A stretch of DNA of 9,667 nt from Planctomycetaceae bacterium (GCA_947453125.1 CANGGC010000041.1:1-9667), one strand, 5' to 3'; counted from the stretch's first letter, positions 1 to 8,421 are shown. Numbers and translations are program-made. The notes: a model not told the origin generated them from the letters alone.

Positions 1-1569
1 AATCTCACGCTTCTCCACCGCACCGCCAGCGACGCCTTCGTGAAGCCGTCGCAGGCGCCGGTCGGCCCGGTCGCGAGCTTGTGCCGCGATGGCTACCACG
101 TCGAAATGGCCGAGGAATACCGCAACGAGAACCTCTACGGCCATCTCTGCTTTCTGAATCTCCGCTGGCTCGTGATGCCGATCGGCACCGGGCCGGGGAT
201 TGCTGGCGACGACTCGATCGATTGGCCGCACAACCGCCCGGCGATCGAGGAGGCACGTGGGCAGGGAGGGATCTCGATCGAGGCCCATGGCACCGGTGGC
301 AATCATGAGCCCCCCGTCAACGTCATCCACGGGCTCACCGATTCGTTCGACCAACTCGGGCCGGCCGACTACGAGCGATTCCTCGACTGCGGCTTCCGGG
401 TCCCGCTCACCAACGGCAGCGATCATCCGGCGAGGGTGGCAGGCGCCGCCCGGGCCTATGTGCGGATTGACGGTGACTTCAGCTACGAGAAATGGATTGA
501 CGGCATCCGCCGCGGGCGGACGTTCACCACCTCCGGCCCGCTACTGTTTCTCGACGTCGACGGGCACACGCCCGGCGACTCGATCGCCAGGGGACCGGAC
601 GACCGCGTGACCGTGCGGGTGCGGGCCGTGTCGCGCGAGCCACTCGGCGTCGTGCAGGTGGTGTCGAACGGGATGGTGATCGCGGAGGAGACCACCGAGG
701 AATCGACAGCGGAGCTGGCCGTCGAGCTGCCGGTGGGGGAGAGCCGCTGGATCGTCGCCCGGGCGAGCCGTGGGGGGGGATTCAATGCAATCGAGCGGGC
801 GGGGATCGCCCACACGAGCGCTGTGCATGTCGTCGTTGATGGCCGGGGAGTGTTGCGGGCGGAGGCGGCGCGGGATTGGATCGTGCGGATGCGGGCCCAC
901 GTCCGCGACATCGATCTCAAGGGGAGATTCGCTACGGCCGGGCAGCGGAGCGAGGCGATCGCCTACGTGGAGGAGGGCATCGGTCGCTATGAGCGGCTGA
1001 TTGCCAGATCGGGCCATCCCGCCGCCGGCACGGTCGACGAGGCCCGCGATGACCTGCTCCTTACGCTCGATCAGCTCCTTCCCCGCCCCGATGCGAGGAC
1101 GCTCGAGCCCCGGCTTGCTGCCGCGGACTCAAGCGCCGGCTTGGCCGCGGTCGTCGAGCCGTTGGTGGTGCTCCGGGTCGACGTCAATCCGGAGTCGCGC
1201 GTGAAGATGGCTACGGTCAGCCCGCTTTCGGAGCTCGTCGTCGATCGCACGTATCGCGTCCTCCTCGAGGTCCGTAACGACGCCCGGATCCGTGCGCCGT
1301 TGCGGATCGCGGCCACCGATCGCTCGACGACTCCTCCCCGGCTCGCCCGGTTCTGCGAGGTGGGGCTCGTCGATGCGATTGCGTCGTCGTCGTTTCTCTC
1401 TGGAGCGGAACGCGAATGGAAGATCCTCGAGATTCGCCTCCTTGAGGCGGGGCGGCGGGAGGTCCACCTCGAGGCCGACGTCGGCCAGGGGACGCAGGAC
1501 CTCGGCTTCCGGGCGGCGGCGGATCTGTTGCTCAAGGGCGTGCCGGCCCGCCGTGTGTCCGGCTCATGA
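1..1569 (+). CDS. CehA/McbA family metallohydrolase, C-terminal part (5' end outside window)
   Basis: The frame is open from the first base, so the start is missing and 522 residues remain (numbered from the window edge). Family members have a PHP-like metal-dependent hydrolase fold related to the carbaryl hydrolase CehA. Visible parts are the segment EAHGTGGNHE (H96, H102), which sits where the family has metal-binding histidines, and NGSDHPAR (D141, H142), which holds the late conserved Asp. The family's typical C-terminal stretch TSGPLLFLDVDG follows near residues 178-189. The first HxH motif and any signal peptide lie upstream and cannot be seen. After the catalytic domain comes a beta segment and helices (about 200-330), then a helical plus beta module (about 346-500) that resembles the N-terminus of the next gene. 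The stop lies 13 bases before that gene, suggesting co-transcription. Family assignment is firm; the substrate is unknown. Confidence 0.82.
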   Translation, partial: NLTLLHRTASDAFVKPSQAPVGPVASLCRDGYHVEMAEEYRNENLYGHLCFLNLRWLVMPIGTGPGIAGDDSIDWPHNRPAIEEARGQGGISIEAHGTGGNHEPPVNVIHGLTDSFDQLGPADYERFLDCGFRVPLTNGSDHPARVAGAARAYVRIDGDFSYEKWIDGIRRGRTFTTSGPLLFLDVDGHTPGDSIARGPDDRVTVRVRAVSREPLGVVQVVSNGMVIAEETTEESTAELAVELPVGESRWIVARASRGGGFNAIERAGIAHTSAVHVVVDGRGVLRAEAARDWIVRMRAHVRDIDLKGRFATAGQRSEAIAYVEEGIGRYERLIARSGHPAAGTVDEARDDLLLTLDQLLPRPDARTLEPRLAAADSSAGLAAVVEPLVVLRVDVNPESRVKMATVSPLSELVVDRTYRVLLEVRNDARIRAPLRIAATDRSTTPPRLARFCEVGLVDAIASSSFLSGAEREWKILEIRLLEAGRREVHLEADVGQGTQDLGFRAAADLLLKGVPARRVSGS

Positions 1570-1570
1570 A

Positions 1571-1577
1571 GAAAGGG
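1571..1577 (+). promoter_or_regulatory. Ribosome binding site of the second metallohydrolase
   Basis: The purine run GAAAGGG lies 5 bases before the ATG at 1583 and supports that start. The same run lies just inside an out-of-frame ATG at 1566, which overlaps the preceding stop as ATGA but yields only 28 codons. Confidence 0.5.
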
Positions 1578-1582
1578 TTGCG

Positions 1583-4264
1583 ATGGTCGTTTATGGGGCT
1601 CGTCGTTGTCGGGTGGCGGTGTGGGGGACGATCGTTTTCCTCTCTGGCGTGACTTCGTTTGCCGCGGAGCCTTGGCCGACCGTGGCTGCGGTCGAACGCC
1701 AGCCGCTCCTCGCGCAGGCCCATCGGCTCGTCGATGCCCTCGAACGGCTGGGGAGCCCGCTTTCGCCGGAGGCGAGGAAGCAATTGTCTGGGCTCGAGTC
1801 GCTCGAGGACGATGCGGCGGTCACCCGGGGGATCGAGTCGATCCTCGATCCGCTCTGTGCAGTGGCCGTCGGGGTCGCCAAGGATGGCCCGCCGGCGGTG
1901 GCGATTCGCGAGAATGCCGGGGCGCTGGCACTCGTCGAGCAGGGATGGCGGACGGTGCTTGTGAAGGTGGTGAACCCCCGGGAACTGCGGGCGAGGCTGC
2001 GCGTCGGGAGTCCCCAGGCCCGTCCCCTTCCCCACGCCCCCGCAGCCGACGTCGCCCAGCGCTTTCTCGGGCTTTCGGCCTTCGAAGGGCAGCCGTTCAC
2101 GCCGACGCTGTCGGGGTTGCCACTGGAATACCGGATCGTGGAGCTGTGGGCGAAGACCGCGGGCGATCGCACCGCCACGCTCGAGTTTTCTACCCCGCCG
2201 ACCGACGGCGTCGTCGCTCCCCCGGGCACGACGTCGATCGTCGCCGCCTGGCGGTTTACCGACGGTGTTGCGGGGTGGGACTCGACCACGAATCAGGTGA
2301 ACCTCGAGGCCCGCGATGGCTCGCTCTATATCGAGGGGACCGGCGACGATCCCTTCCTCGGGGCGACCTTCTCCGCGCCATCGAAGCCGGCTGGGCTCGT
2401 CCTCCGCTTCTGGGCGAAGGCGGAGGAGGCGGGCATCGGGCAGGTGTTCTGGTGGACGGAGGAACGACCGCGACCGGATGGCGGTCATGTCGTCACCTTC
2501 AACGTCGAGCCGGGGCGGGAAATGCTCTACGAGGTTCCGATCCCTGCCGACGGGCATGTCGTTGGTGTTCGGATCGATCCCAACGGCAAGCCCTGCCGGA
2601 TGCGGATCGACTGGATCGAGGTTGCCTCGGCCGATCGGGGGAGTGAGTGGGCTGGGGCCGATGTCGCTTGCCGGGTCGCGCCGTCGAACGACGTGACGTT
2701 CCGCGTCGAGGACGAGGCGGGGCTTCCGGCGGTGGCCTGCTTCGAGATCCTCGATGAGCAGGGGCGCGTCTATCCGCCGCAATCGAAGCGGCTCGCCCCC
2801 GACTTCTTCTTCCAGCGGCAGATCTACCGCGAGGATGGGGAGACCGTCCGGCTTCCACCGGGCCGCTACGCGGTGCGCTGCTCACGGGGGCCGGAGAGCG
2901 TTCCAGAGGAGCAGACCCTCGTCGTCGGGGATGGGCCCGCCGAGCTGCGCTATGCCGTCCGGCGCTGGGTCGATCCTTCGCGGCGTGGCTATTGGTCGGG
3001 GGATCACCACATTCACGCCGCCGGCTGTGCCCACTACGAGAGCCCCACCGAGGGAGTGATGCCGGCCGACATGCTGCGCCACTGCATGGGGGAAGATCTC
3101 AAGGTCGGCTGCTGCCTCACGTGGGGCCCGTGCTTCGATTTCCAGAAACGGTTTTTCTCGGGCAAGCCCGACGACGTCAGCCGGCCCCCGTACCTCCTCC
3201 GCTATGACATCGAGGTGTCGGGCTTCGGGTCGCATGCCTCCGGGCACTTGAACCTCCTCCGGCTCACCGAACAGATTCCCGCCGGGGGGGATTCGAAGCA
3301 GCACTGGCCGACGCTCGGGCTCAACACGCTCCGCTGGGCGAAGCGGCAGGGCGCCGTCTGTGGCCCCGCCCATTCGGCCAGTGGCCTGACGCGCGTCGTC
3401 GGCCGCGTCCCGGGGACGGAAGGGGCCGACGGCCCCGGTGGCCTCCCCACGTTCGACATCCCCGCCTTCGATGGCATCGGCGCCAACGAGTTCATCATGG
3501 ATGTGGCCCATGAAGTGCCCGGCCCCGACGGCCACCCCGTCCCTGCCGTCGACTTCCTCTCGATGATGAACACCGACCGGCGCGCGGAATGGAACCTGTG
3601 GTACCACGTCCTCAATTGCGGCCTCAAAGTGCGGGGCAGCGGTGAGACCGACTTCCCCTGCATGACCGGCGAGCGGGTCGGCATCGGACGCGTCTACGCC
3701 CGGCTCGACGGGCCTCTCGACTTCGATGCCTGGTGTGATGCGATCGCGTCGGGAAGGAGTTATGTGAGCGATGGCCGGACCCATCTGATGGAGTTCACCG
3801 CCGCGGCGGCGGATGGCGCGCCGCTCGAGATCGGCACGCACGAGAGCACGCTCGCCCTCCCGGCGCCCGCCGCGGTGACCTTCCAAACCATCGTGGTGGC
3901 TCGCCCTGCGACCGCGGGAGATGCCCCGGCCACCGTGCCGGTGGAATTGGTGCTCAATGGTTTCCCGGTGGAGCGGGTTGAGGTGCCGGCCGATGGCCGG
4001 GAGCATCCTGTCGCCTTCACTCACCGGGTGGAGCAGAGCTCCTGGGCCGCGATCCGGGTGTTTCCCGGGGCGCACACCAATCCCGTCTTTCTGCCGGTGG
4101 CGGGGGCGCCGATCCGCCCCAACCGCGACAGCGCCCGCTGGTGCCTGGCGGGCGTCGAGCAGTGCTGGCGGGAGAAGGCGGTCACCTACACGGGAGAGGA
4201 GCGGGCGACGGCCGAAGCCGATTATGCTGTGGCGAGGGAGTTTTTCAGCCGACTGGCCGAGTGA
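1583..4264 (+). CDS. Exported multidomain CehA/McbA family metallohydrolase
   Basis: This encodes 893 residues, much longer than a bare CehA/McbA domain. Residues 1-28 form a Sec signal peptide: basic RRCR, a hydrophobic core, and likely cleavage in SFA/AEP. Residues about 40-205 are a helical plus beta module resembling the C-terminus of the previous gene. Residues about 222-350 look like a beta-sandwich resembling carbohydrate-binding modules (ending RIDWIEVAS). Residues about 370-460 resemble a carboxypeptidase-regulatory-like beta domain (LPPGRYAVRC). The catalytic domain begins at GDHHIH (H476 and H478 as the HxH pair), followed by SHASGH (H551, H555), GPAHS (H597) and SGETDFPC (D690), all matching expected metal-site positions. 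The tail (about 850-893) is the helical end usual in this family. The frame is open well upstream of 1583, but the ATG with ribosome binding site and signal peptide fixes the start. The next gene begins 20 bases downstream. Hydrolase class is well supported; carbohydrate binding and substrate are inference. Confidence 0.87.
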   Translation: MVVYGARRCRVAVWGTIVFLSGVTSFAAEPWPTVAAVERQPLLAQAHRLVDALERLGSPLSPEARKQLSGLESLEDDAAVTRGIESILDPLCAVAVGVAKDGPPAVAIRENAGALALVEQGWRTVLVKVVNPRELRARLRVGSPQARPLPHAPAADVAQRFLGLSAFEGQPFTPTLSGLPLEYRIVELWAKTAGDRTATLEFSTPPTDGVVAPPGTTSIVAAWRFTDGVAGWDSTTNQVNLEARDGSLYIEGTGDDPFLGATFSAPSKPAGLVLRFWAKAEEAGIGQVFWWTEERPRPDGGHVVTFNVEPGREMLYEVPIPADGHVVGVRIDPNGKPCRMRIDWIEVASADRGSEWAGADVACRVAPSNDVTFRVEDEAGLPAVACFEILDEQGRVYPPQSKRLAPDFFFQRQIYREDGETVRLPPGRYAVRCSRGPESVPEEQTLVVGDGPAELRYAVRRWVDPSRRGYWSGDHHIHAAGCAHYESPTEGVMPADMLRHCMGEDLKVGCCLTWGPCFDFQKRFFSGKPDDVSRPPYLLRYDIEVSGFGSHASGHLNLLRLTEQIPAGGDSKQHWPTLGLNTLRWAKRQGAVCGPAHSASGLTRVVGRVPGTEGADGPGGLPTFDIPAFDGIGANEFIMDVAHEVPGPDGHPVPAVDFLSMMNTDRRAEWNLWYHVLNCGLKVRGSGETDFPCMTGERVGIGRVYARLDGPLDFDAWCDAIASGRSYVSDGRTHLMEFTAAAADGAPLEIGTHESTLALPAPAAVTFQTIVVARPATAGDAPATVPVELVLNGFPVERVEVPADGREHPVAFTHRVEQSSWAAIRVFPGAHTNPVFLPVAGAPIRPNRDSARWCLAGVEQCWREKAVTYTGEERATAEADYAVAREFFSRLAE

Positions 4265-4272
4265 GTCTGGGC

Positions 4273-4278
4273 GGAAGG
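4273..4278 (+). promoter_or_regulatory. Ribosome binding site deciding the start of the cytochrome/PSD1 gene
   Basis: GGAAGG lies 6 bases before the ATG at 4285; a second in-frame ATG follows directly at 4288. An in-frame GTG at 4261 overlaps the preceding stop (GTGA), but it would add eight residues ahead of a signal peptide that is already complete. The ATG pair is preferred. Confidence 0.55.
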
Positions 4279-4284
4279 GGGGCG

Positions 4285-6894
4285 ATGATGACGGGGGCAC
4301 GACACCGCAATCCACGGAGCCGCCTGCTCGCGGTCGTGCTGATCGGCGCGCTCTGGGGCCCCTTTCCCGCGAAGCCGGCGCTCGCGGCCGATCCGGCGCT
4401 TGCCGGCCGGATCGAGGCGCTGCTGGCGGTGCGCTGTGGGGAGTGTCACGCCGGGGATGATCCCCAGGGGGGGCTCGCGCTCGACAGCGCCGCGGCCGTG
4501 GCCAGGGGGGGCGAATCTGGTCCGGTGCTCGTGCCGGGGGACGCCGACGCCAGCCTGCTTGTCCGCGCGATCCGCCGACAGGATGGGGGCGTTTCACCGA
4601 TGCCCCCCGACGAACCGCTGGCGGCTGATGAACTGGCGTTGGTGGAACAATGGATTGCCTCCGGTGCCGATTGGCCGACGGTCGTGACCGAGGGGGAAGA
4701 CGATGGCTCACCCGTGGGATCGGCCTGGGACGATTCGCGCAATCCGGTGATGAGGCGTTGGCGGGGGGAATGGATCGACCTTTGGTCGTTTCAGCCCCTC
4801 GAACGCTCCGCCGTGCCATCGACCCGCGGCAATGAGGGGCGCGGGACGCCCCCTGACGGCGTCCCCGCGGTCATCGACGCCTTTCTCGAGGCGCGGCTTG
4901 CCGACCGCGGCCTCCGCCCGCTGCCGCCAGCCGACCGGCGCACGCTCGTGCGTCGGATGACGTTCGATGTCACGGGGCTGCCGCCGAGCCCTGACGAGGT
5001 GGAGTCCTTCGTCGCTGATGAGACTCCCGACGCGATCGAGCGGCTCGTCGACCGGCTCCTCGCCAGCCCCGCCTATGGTGAGCATCTCGCCGTCACGTGG
5101 CTCGATGCCGTCCGCTACGCCGATACCAACGGCTTCGAAAGGGACGAACTGCGACCGCAGATCTGGCGCTACCGCGATTGGTGCATCGAGGCCTTCAACG
5201 CCGACATGCCGTACGACCGGTTCCTTACCGAGCAGCTCGCGGGCGATGAACTCGTCGGCGAGGTCCCGGCCGACGACGTGGACTCTGGAGCGCTCGTCGC
5301 CACCGGCTACCTCCGGCTCGGTCCCTTCGACAGTACGGCGCCGATCTTTCAGGAGGCGGAGCGGCACCGGGCCGAACTTCTCGCCGAGATCGTCTCCACC
5401 ACCGGCTCGGCGGTCCTCGGGCTCGCGATGTCCTGCTGCAACTGCCACGATCACAAATCCGACCCGCTCCTCCAGTCAGACTTCTTCCGAATCCAGGCCT
5501 GCTTCCAGGGGACCGACGCGCGCGAGATGCCCATCGATCTGCCGGCGGTCACCGCCGAGATCGCGGCCCACAACGAGCCGATTCAAGGGGAGATCGCGGC
5601 AGCCAGAGCCGCACGGGAGATGGCGGAGAAGCGTCTCGAGGCGTTTCCGTCGCCCCCCGACGGAGTGGCCGAAGCAGCGGAGGCCGTCGGCCAACGGGCC
5701 CAGGTGCAGGCGGAGATCAGCGCGCTCGAGGAACGGGTGGCTGAGCTCACCGCAACGCTCCGCAGCGCGACACTCGCCGAGGTCGTCAGCGAGGTGGCGG
5801 AGATTCCGGCGACTCATCTGCTTGCCCAGGGGAGCCATCGGAATCCGCGCGAGGAGGTGGTTCCCGGCGTGTTTGCCGTGTTCGATCCGGCGCCGCTTGC
5901 GCACAGCCCGCCGCCTGGAGGGCGCACGAGTGGCCGCCGGCTGGCGCTGGCACGGTGGTTGGTGTCGGATGCCAATCCGCTCACGTCGCGGGTGATCGTG
6001 AACCGTGTCTGGCAACGCCTCTTCGGCCGGGGAATCGTCGCCACGCCGAACGATTTTGGGTTTCGTGGCGCGCGCCCCACGCACCCCGAGCTCCTCGACT
6101 GGCTCGCGTGCGAGTTCCGTGAACGGGGCTGGTCGCTCAAAGACCTCCACCGCTCGATCCTCCTCTCGGCGGCGTATCGACGATCCTCGGTTCCCACTCC
6201 CGACGACGACGATGCACGTCCCCTGGATCGCGACAACGAGCTCCTCTGGCGGCAGCATCCGCGCCGGCTCTCGGCGGAGGCGATCCGGGATTCGCTCTTG
6301 GCGGTCGGCGGACTGCTCCGCGCGGAACGGGGAGGGCCGCCGCGATGGCCGCCGGTGGCCGAGGAGATCCTCCATGCCAACCCTGCCATTCTCGAGTTTC
6401 TCAAGGAAGGCGCCGACGGACGCCCGCAGGGCTGGAACGCGCAGCCGGTCGAGGAGACGTTCGTCCGCAGTGTCTACATCGTCCGCAAGCGATCGCTACC
6501 CCTCCCCTTCCTCCAGCCTTTCGATCTCCCCGACGGCGTCAATCCCTGCGGGCGTCGTGATGTGACGACCGTCGCCTCCCAGTCGCTCAATCTCCTCAAC
6601 GATGATCTCGTTCTCCGCGCCGCCGAAGGACTCGCCGACCGCGTCGAGCGAGCACTCGGCGATGATGTCGATGCCTGGCCGGCGGCGGTGGTCCGGCTCG
6701 CGCTGGGGCGTGCCATCGAGCCAGAGGAGCTGGAGGCAGCCGCCGACCTCGTCGACCGCCACATCGCCATCCATCAGTCATCCCCGGGCCAGGCATCACC
6801 CGGCGATCAGCGGGGGGGAACGGCGGCCCGTCGGGCCCTCGTCGACCTGTGCCGGGCGATCCTCAACGTCACCGAGTTTCTCCACGTCGACTGA
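4285..6894 (+). CDS. PSCyt1/PSCyt2 (DUF1549)/PSD1 (DUF1553) domain cytochrome protein
   Basis: This encodes 869 residues. Residues 1-34 are a Sec signal peptide (basic start, LLAVVLIGAL core, cleavage near ALA/AD). PSCyt1 follows with the haem c motif CGECH (51-55), then GGESGP, and SPMPPDEPL, where M106 is a candidate axial ligand. PSCyt2/DUF1549 starts near residue 193, with TGLPPSPDEVE, RYADTNGFERD and a second CxxCH, CCNCHDHK (384-391). A charged helical, coiled-coil-like stretch covers about 430-515. PSD1/DUF1553 runs from about 548 to the end, with VIVNRVWQRLFGRGIV, HPELLDWLA, RRDVTTVASQSLNLLND and the typical ending ILNVTEFLHVD. Domain order and length are normal for the family. Haem attachment must occur after export, matching the Sec signal. 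The protein is normally paired with DUF1501, as here, 22 bases downstream. The biochemical reaction of the family is not established; a role in polymer breakdown is a common inference. Confidence 0.93.
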   Translation: MMTGARHRNPRSRLLAVVLIGALWGPFPAKPALAADPALAGRIEALLAVRCGECHAGDDPQGGLALDSAAAVARGGESGPVLVPGDADASLLVRAIRRQDGGVSPMPPDEPLAADELALVEQWIASGADWPTVVTEGEDDGSPVGSAWDDSRNPVMRRWRGEWIDLWSFQPLERSAVPSTRGNEGRGTPPDGVPAVIDAFLEARLADRGLRPLPPADRRTLVRRMTFDVTGLPPSPDEVESFVADETPDAIERLVDRLLASPAYGEHLAVTWLDAVRYADTNGFERDELRPQIWRYRDWCIEAFNADMPYDRFLTEQLAGDELVGEVPADDVDSGALVATGYLRLGPFDSTAPIFQEAERHRAELLAEIVSTTGSAVLGLAMSCCNCHDHKSDPLLQSDFFRIQACFQGTDAREMPIDLPAVTAEIAAHNEPIQGEIAAARAAREMAEKRLEAFPSPPDGVAEAAEAVGQRAQVQAEISALEERVAELTATLRSATLAEVVSEVAEIPATHLLAQGSHRNPREEVVPGVFAVFDPAPLAHSPPPGGRTSGRRLALARWLVSDANPLTSRVIVNRVWQRLFGRGIVATPNDFGFRGARPTHPELLDWLACEFRERGWSLKDLHRSILLSAAYRRSSVPTPDDDDARPLDRDNELLWRQHPRRLSAEAIRDSLLAVGGLLRAERGGPPRWPPVAEEILHANPAILEFLKEGADGRPQGWNAQPVEETFVRSVYIVRKRSLPLPFLQPFDLPDGVNPCGRRDVTTVASQSLNLLNDDLVLRAAEGLADRVERALGDDVDAWPAAVVRLALGRAIEPEELEAAADLVDRHIAIHQSSPGQASPGDQRGGTAARRALVDLCRAILNVTEFLHVD

Positions 6895-6916
6895 ACCGAT
6901 CTCTCGGACGAATCCC

Positions 6917-8407
6917 ATGGCCAGACACCCCCACGCTCCGCGCCTCTCTCCTGTGGTGCTCGCATCACGGCGGGAGATTCTCGCCCGTTCGGCTCTGGGA
7001 ATCGGGGGCATCGCCGCGTCGCTTTTGGCCAGATCCGAGAGCCGTGGAAGTGAGCCGTTGGGGGATGGCGGGGCGGCGACGATCGATCCGCTGCGCCCCC
7101 TCGGACCCCGGTCGCCGCACCGGATGGGGAAGGCGAAGAGCCTGATCGTGCTTTTCCAGTACGGCGGCCCGAGTCAGGTCGATCTGTTCGACCGCAAGCC
7201 GCTCCTCGAGACGCTCGCCGGGCAGCCGGTTCCTGACTCGATCAAGGGGATCTCCGACCAGGTCGGAGGCGTCATCAACCACTGCAAGGATTCGCTCCTC
7301 TGCCCGCCGTGGGCATGGCGACAATACGGTGAGTGCGGACTGTGGGTCTCGGACCGGATGCCGTTGACGGCGGAGCATGCCGATCGGCTGTGCGTCGTGC
7401 GATCGATGCACAGCGACTCGTCAAACCACGCTCCTGCCACCTACCAGATGAATACCGGGTCGATCCTCGGTGGGAAGCCGAGCCTGGGGAGTTGGTTGAC
7501 GTACGGCCTGGGAAGCGAGAACGACAATCTCCCCGGTTACGTGATGCTCTTCGAGGTGGGGGGCCTCGGAGGGAGCGCGAACTGGTCGAATGCGTTCCTC
7601 CCGGCGGCGTATCAGGGGACACGCTTTCGCCATGACGGCCGGGCGCTTGCCAATCTCGAGCCACCCCCTGGCTTCGCGCCGGTGCAGCGTTCGACGCTCG
7701 ATCTCACCCAGGCCTTCAATCGCGGGCATCTCGGCGGCCGACCAGGGCAGCCCGATCTCGAGGGGAGGATCGCGACCTACGAGCTTGCCTACCGGATGCA
7801 GGCCGAGGCGGCGGGCGTGGGCGATCTTGCGGATGAATCGGCCGAGACGCGCGCGTTGTACGGTGTCGATGATCCCCATCGCCCCACGGCGTCGTACGGG
7901 CGGATGTGTCTCCTCGCGCGGCGGCTCGTCGAGCGCGGCGTGCGCGTCGTCCAGCTCTACAACGCCGTCGACAAGTACGGCTGGGATGGCCACGACAAGA
8001 GCCACGATTTCCACGAGCGCAACTCACGACAGACCGACCGCCCGACCGCCGCGCTCCTCGCCGATCTCTCCCGGCGCGGTCTCCTCGACGAGACCCTCGT
8101 GGTTTGGGGGGGCGAGTTCGGCCGGACACCGATGGAGCAAGGGGACGGCGGCAGGAACCACAATCCCTACGGCTTCACGATCTGGCTCGCCGGAGGGGGA
8201 GTCAACGGTGGCCGCTCGATCGGCGCTACCGACGAGATCGGCCTCCGCGCCGTCGAGGACCGACAGCACGTCCGCGATCTCCATGCCACGATCCTCGCGG
8301 CCTTCGGCCTCGACCACGAGCGGCTCGTCTTTCCGCATGATGGCCGCGACGAACGCCTCACCGGCGTGCTCGGGGCTGCCCGGCCGATCGGCGGAGTCCT
8401 CGGCTGA
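6917..8407 (+). CDS. Tat-exported DUF1501 family protein
   Basis: This encodes 496 residues. A twin-arginine signal is visible: SRREIL with R18-R19, followed by a hydrophobic ALGIGGIAASLLA stretch, so export in a folded, probably metal-loaded state is likely. DUF1501 proteins are usually grouped with the alkaline-phosphatase/sulfatase-like fold. Family motifs in order are QYGGPSQVDLFD (S86, D89), a region around NHAPATYQMNTGS, KYGWDGHD (D357, H359, D360), WGGEFGRTP (E400), and GGRNHNPYGFTIWLAGGG (N414, H415). In relatives I recall, the last motif is GRDH, so Asn at 414 is notable. The ATG at 6917 is chosen because the Tat motif follows at the usual distance; the ribosome binding site is weak (GGA at 6906-6908). 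The frame stays open upstream to 6602 inside the previous gene, which I regard as a composition effect. The gene ends 14 bases from the convergent lipoprotein gene, with no convincing terminator between them. The substrate is unknown. Confidence 0.92.
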   Translation: MARHPHAPRLSPVVLASRREILARSALGIGGIAASLLARSESRGSEPLGDGGAATIDPLRPLGPRSPHRMGKAKSLIVLFQYGGPSQVDLFDRKPLLETLAGQPVPDSIKGISDQVGGVINHCKDSLLCPPWAWRQYGECGLWVSDRMPLTAEHADRLCVVRSMHSDSSNHAPATYQMNTGSILGGKPSLGSWLTYGLGSENDNLPGYVMLFEVGGLGGSANWSNAFLPAAYQGTRFRHDGRALANLEPPPGFAPVQRSTLDLTQAFNRGHLGGRPGQPDLEGRIATYELAYRMQAEAAGVGDLADESAETRALYGVDDPHRPTASYGRMCLLARRLVERGVRVVQLYNAVDKYGWDGHDKSHDFHERNSRQTDRPTAALLADLSRRGLLDETLVVWGGEFGRTPMEQGDGGRNHNPYGFTIWLAGGGVNGGRSIGATDEIGLRAVEDRQHVRDLHATILAAFGLDHERLVFPHDGRDERLTGVLGAARPIGGVLG

Positions 8408-8421
8408 ACGGCCGATCTGGG

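Noticed and set aside
1532..2782. A 416-codon open frame on the - strand opposite the first gene junction
   Set aside because: It has shadow composition, no signal or domain motif, and overlaps two well-supported genes.
2882..4819. A 645-codon open frame on the - strand opposite the second metallohydrolase and the start of the cytochrome gene
   Set aside because: It crosses a real gene junction, is rich in Arg, Pro and Gly, and shows no family motif. It is a high-G+C shadow of strongly supported + strand genes.
6602..6916. N-terminal extension of the DUF1501 frame into the preceding gene
   Set aside because: The extension is Ser/Arg-rich with no motif, and it would bury the Tat signal in the interior. 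The ATG at 6917 gives a normal family N-terminus.
8386..8417. Possible bidirectional terminator between the convergent genes (GATCGGC at 8386-8392 and GCCGATC at 8411-8417)
   Set aside because: The stem is seven bases with an 18-base loop and no T tract on either side. GATCGGC-like words are common throughout this DNA.
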